Made by a program: the position numbers and the translations under genes. Below, piece by piece: positions 30,132-30,934 of a stretch of DNA of 30,934 nt. Source of the stretch: Sulfuricurvum sp. GTDB taxonomy: Bacteria > Campylobacterota > Campylobacteria > Campylobacterales > Sulfurimonadaceae. Below the pieces are notes generated by a model that was not told the origin of the DNA, did not search any database, and saw only the letters and a list, made by a program, of their open reading frames with translations. How positions within the stretch are numbered: position 1 is the first letter of the stretch; every line of letters begins with the position of its first letter. Location of the stretch: the NCBI GenBank assembly GCA_030679635.1, contig JAUXSZ010000219.1:1-30934 (forward strand), given 5' to 3'.

Positions 30132-30488
30132 CTAAAACTTGATTTCATTGGCGCGAAGTGCATCGGCAAATGATTTTACAACACCGTGAAACAAAAATCC
30201 GTTACGGTCAAACGTAACTTCATTGATTCCAGCATCTTTTAGGGTTTTAGCAAATACAGCACCCGCTTTAGCAGCATCTTCTATATTAGACTTAAGCCCC
30301 AAAGTTTTTGAGTGTATCGCAGCAAGAGTTACCCCTGCTTCGTCATTAATCGCTTGCGCGCTGATGTAGCGGTTTGAGCGAAATACTGAGATACGTGGCA
30401 AAGTCGCGCATCCTGAGATTTTAGAGCGAATACGACGTTTACGTTGGAGACGTTTAGCCGATTTATTTTTGAGTGTTTTAGCTGTCAT
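30132..30488 (-). CDS. rplR: Large ribosomal subunit protein uL18
   Basis: 118 residues. The basic N-terminus (RKRRIRSKISG) and the RISVFRSNRYISAQ, AGAVFAKTLKDAGI and FDRNGFLFHGVVKSFADALR segments identify L18, which binds 5S rRNA. The gap to rpsE is 10 bases and to rplF 11. Confidence 0.98.
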   Translation of the reverse strand: MTAKTLKNKSAKRLQRKRRIRSKISGCATLPRISVFRSNRYISAQAINDEAGVTLAAIHSKTLGLKSNIEDAAKAGAVFAKTLKDAGINEVTFDRNGFLFHGVVKSFADALRANEIKF

Positions 30489-30499
30489 ATCATCGCCCC

Positions 30500-30934
30500 T
30501 TATTTCTTAGATGTCTTACCGGCTTTACGCAGGATAGTCTCATCAGAATATTTAACACCTTTGCCTTTATAAGGCTCAGGCGGACGGAATGAACGGATTA
30601 CAGCTGCAATTTGCCCAACTTTTTGCTTATCAGTACCTTTGATGCTGATAACATTTTTCTCAACTGCGATCGTAGTACCAGCTGGGATATCAAAATTGAT
30701 ATCGTGGCTGAAACCAAGCTGCAAATTAAGAACGTCGCCTTGAACCGCTGCACGGTAACCAACACCATTGATTTCGAGTTTTTTCTCGTAACCCGTCGTT
30801 AAACCGGTAATGATGTTTGCAGCAAGTGCACGGTACGTGCCCCAGAATGCGCGATCAGCACGGCCATCAGATTTAGTACTGAAAGTTAAAACATTGTCTT
30901 CAAATGTGAAACCACAGTTCTCTTTAGTATCTAG
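30500..30934 (-). CDS. rplF: Large ribosomal subunit protein uL6, C-terminal part (runs off the right edge)
   Basis: 144 codons remain open to the right edge and the start is outside; L6 is usually about 178 residues, so roughly 34 are missing. The repeat-domain junction GTYRALAANIITGLTTGYEKKLEINGVGYRA (seen in parts) and the C-terminal RSFRPPEPYKGKGVKYSDE are diagnostic of L6, which binds 23S rRNA near the factor-binding site. Apparent shorter starts inside this frame (TTG at 30722-30724) are not real. The S10-spc cluster clearly continues beyond the window. Confidence 0.97.
   Translation of the reverse strand, partial: LDTKENCGFTFEDNVLTFSTKSDGRADRAFWGTYRALAANIITGLTTGYEKKLEINGVGYRAAVQGDVLNLQLGFSHDINFDIPAGTTIAVEKNVISIKGTDKQKVGQIAAVIRSFRPPEPYKGKGVKYSDETILRKAGKTSKK

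Noticed and set aside
1..30934. Mobile elements, CRISPR arrays, tRNA genes, toxin-antitoxin or defence genes
   Set aside because: I looked for transposase or integrase motifs, regularly spaced repeats, tRNA T-loop signatures and paired small genes on both strands and saw none that I could support.

Overview
The window reads as a chromosomal segment of a free-living Campylobacterota (Epsilonproteobacteria) of the Sulfurimonas/Sulfuricurvum kind. The basis is gene content and order: argS-tatA-gmk-chePep, fliR-ABC ATPase and tsf-rpsB follow the layout I recall from Campylobacter jejuni (Cj1175c-Cj1182c) and partly from Helicobacter pylori (HP0319-HP0322). The ilvE-SPFH pair, a DUF3373 outer-membrane protein and tandem DUF2393-like proteins fit the same phylum. 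By eye the G+C looks higher than in the host-associated genera. Genes are densely packed, mostly on the minus strand. I see no insertion sequence, prophage, CRISPR array, tRNA or rRNA.

Layout. (1) 1-5000: the 5' end of an unidentified gene, an N-carbamoylputrescine amidase with its own promoter, and the chePep-gmk-tatA-argS operon (chemotaxis regulator, nucleotide metabolism, Tat export, translation) closed by a hairpin at the argS stop. (2) 5-9.1 kb: a divergent secreted PLD-fold protein that has lost its catalytic His and Lys, then ABC ATPase-fliR, then rpsB-tsf with a structured leader of about 155 nt. (3) 9.1-13.3 kb: a DUF3373 outer-membrane protein, Bcp peroxiredoxin, an aldehyde dehydrogenase and a truncated hemoglobin. 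Two related palindromes lie 3' of genes here. (4) 13.3-17.1 kb: a plus-strand operon ilvE-SPFH-hisIE and two DUF2393-like membrane proteins. (5) 17.1-22 kb: a minus-strand operon trxB-dapB-purF-radical SAM, and trxA with its own promoter. (6) 22-26.3 kb: SDR-fdhA-UPF0102 diverging, through a palindromic double promoter, from CvfB-like/72-aa protein/ppnP. (7) 26.3-30.9 kb: upp, then the distal spc operon rplF-rplR-rpsE-rplO-secY-map-infA, ending in a hairpin right after infA and not continuing into rpmJ-rpsM.

Most of this is housekeeping DNA: translation, secretion, redox buffering (TrxA/TrxB/Bcp), purine, histidine, lysine and branched-chain amino acid synthesis, and motility. The points that deserve a second look are regulatory and small: two probable leaderless transcripts, the symmetric divergent promoter, the rpsB leader, the degenerate PLD protein beside chePep, the possible SPFH/DUF2393 membrane module, and a Cys-type formate dehydrogenase catalytic subunit without electron-transfer partners. 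I did not find a convincing wholly new system.
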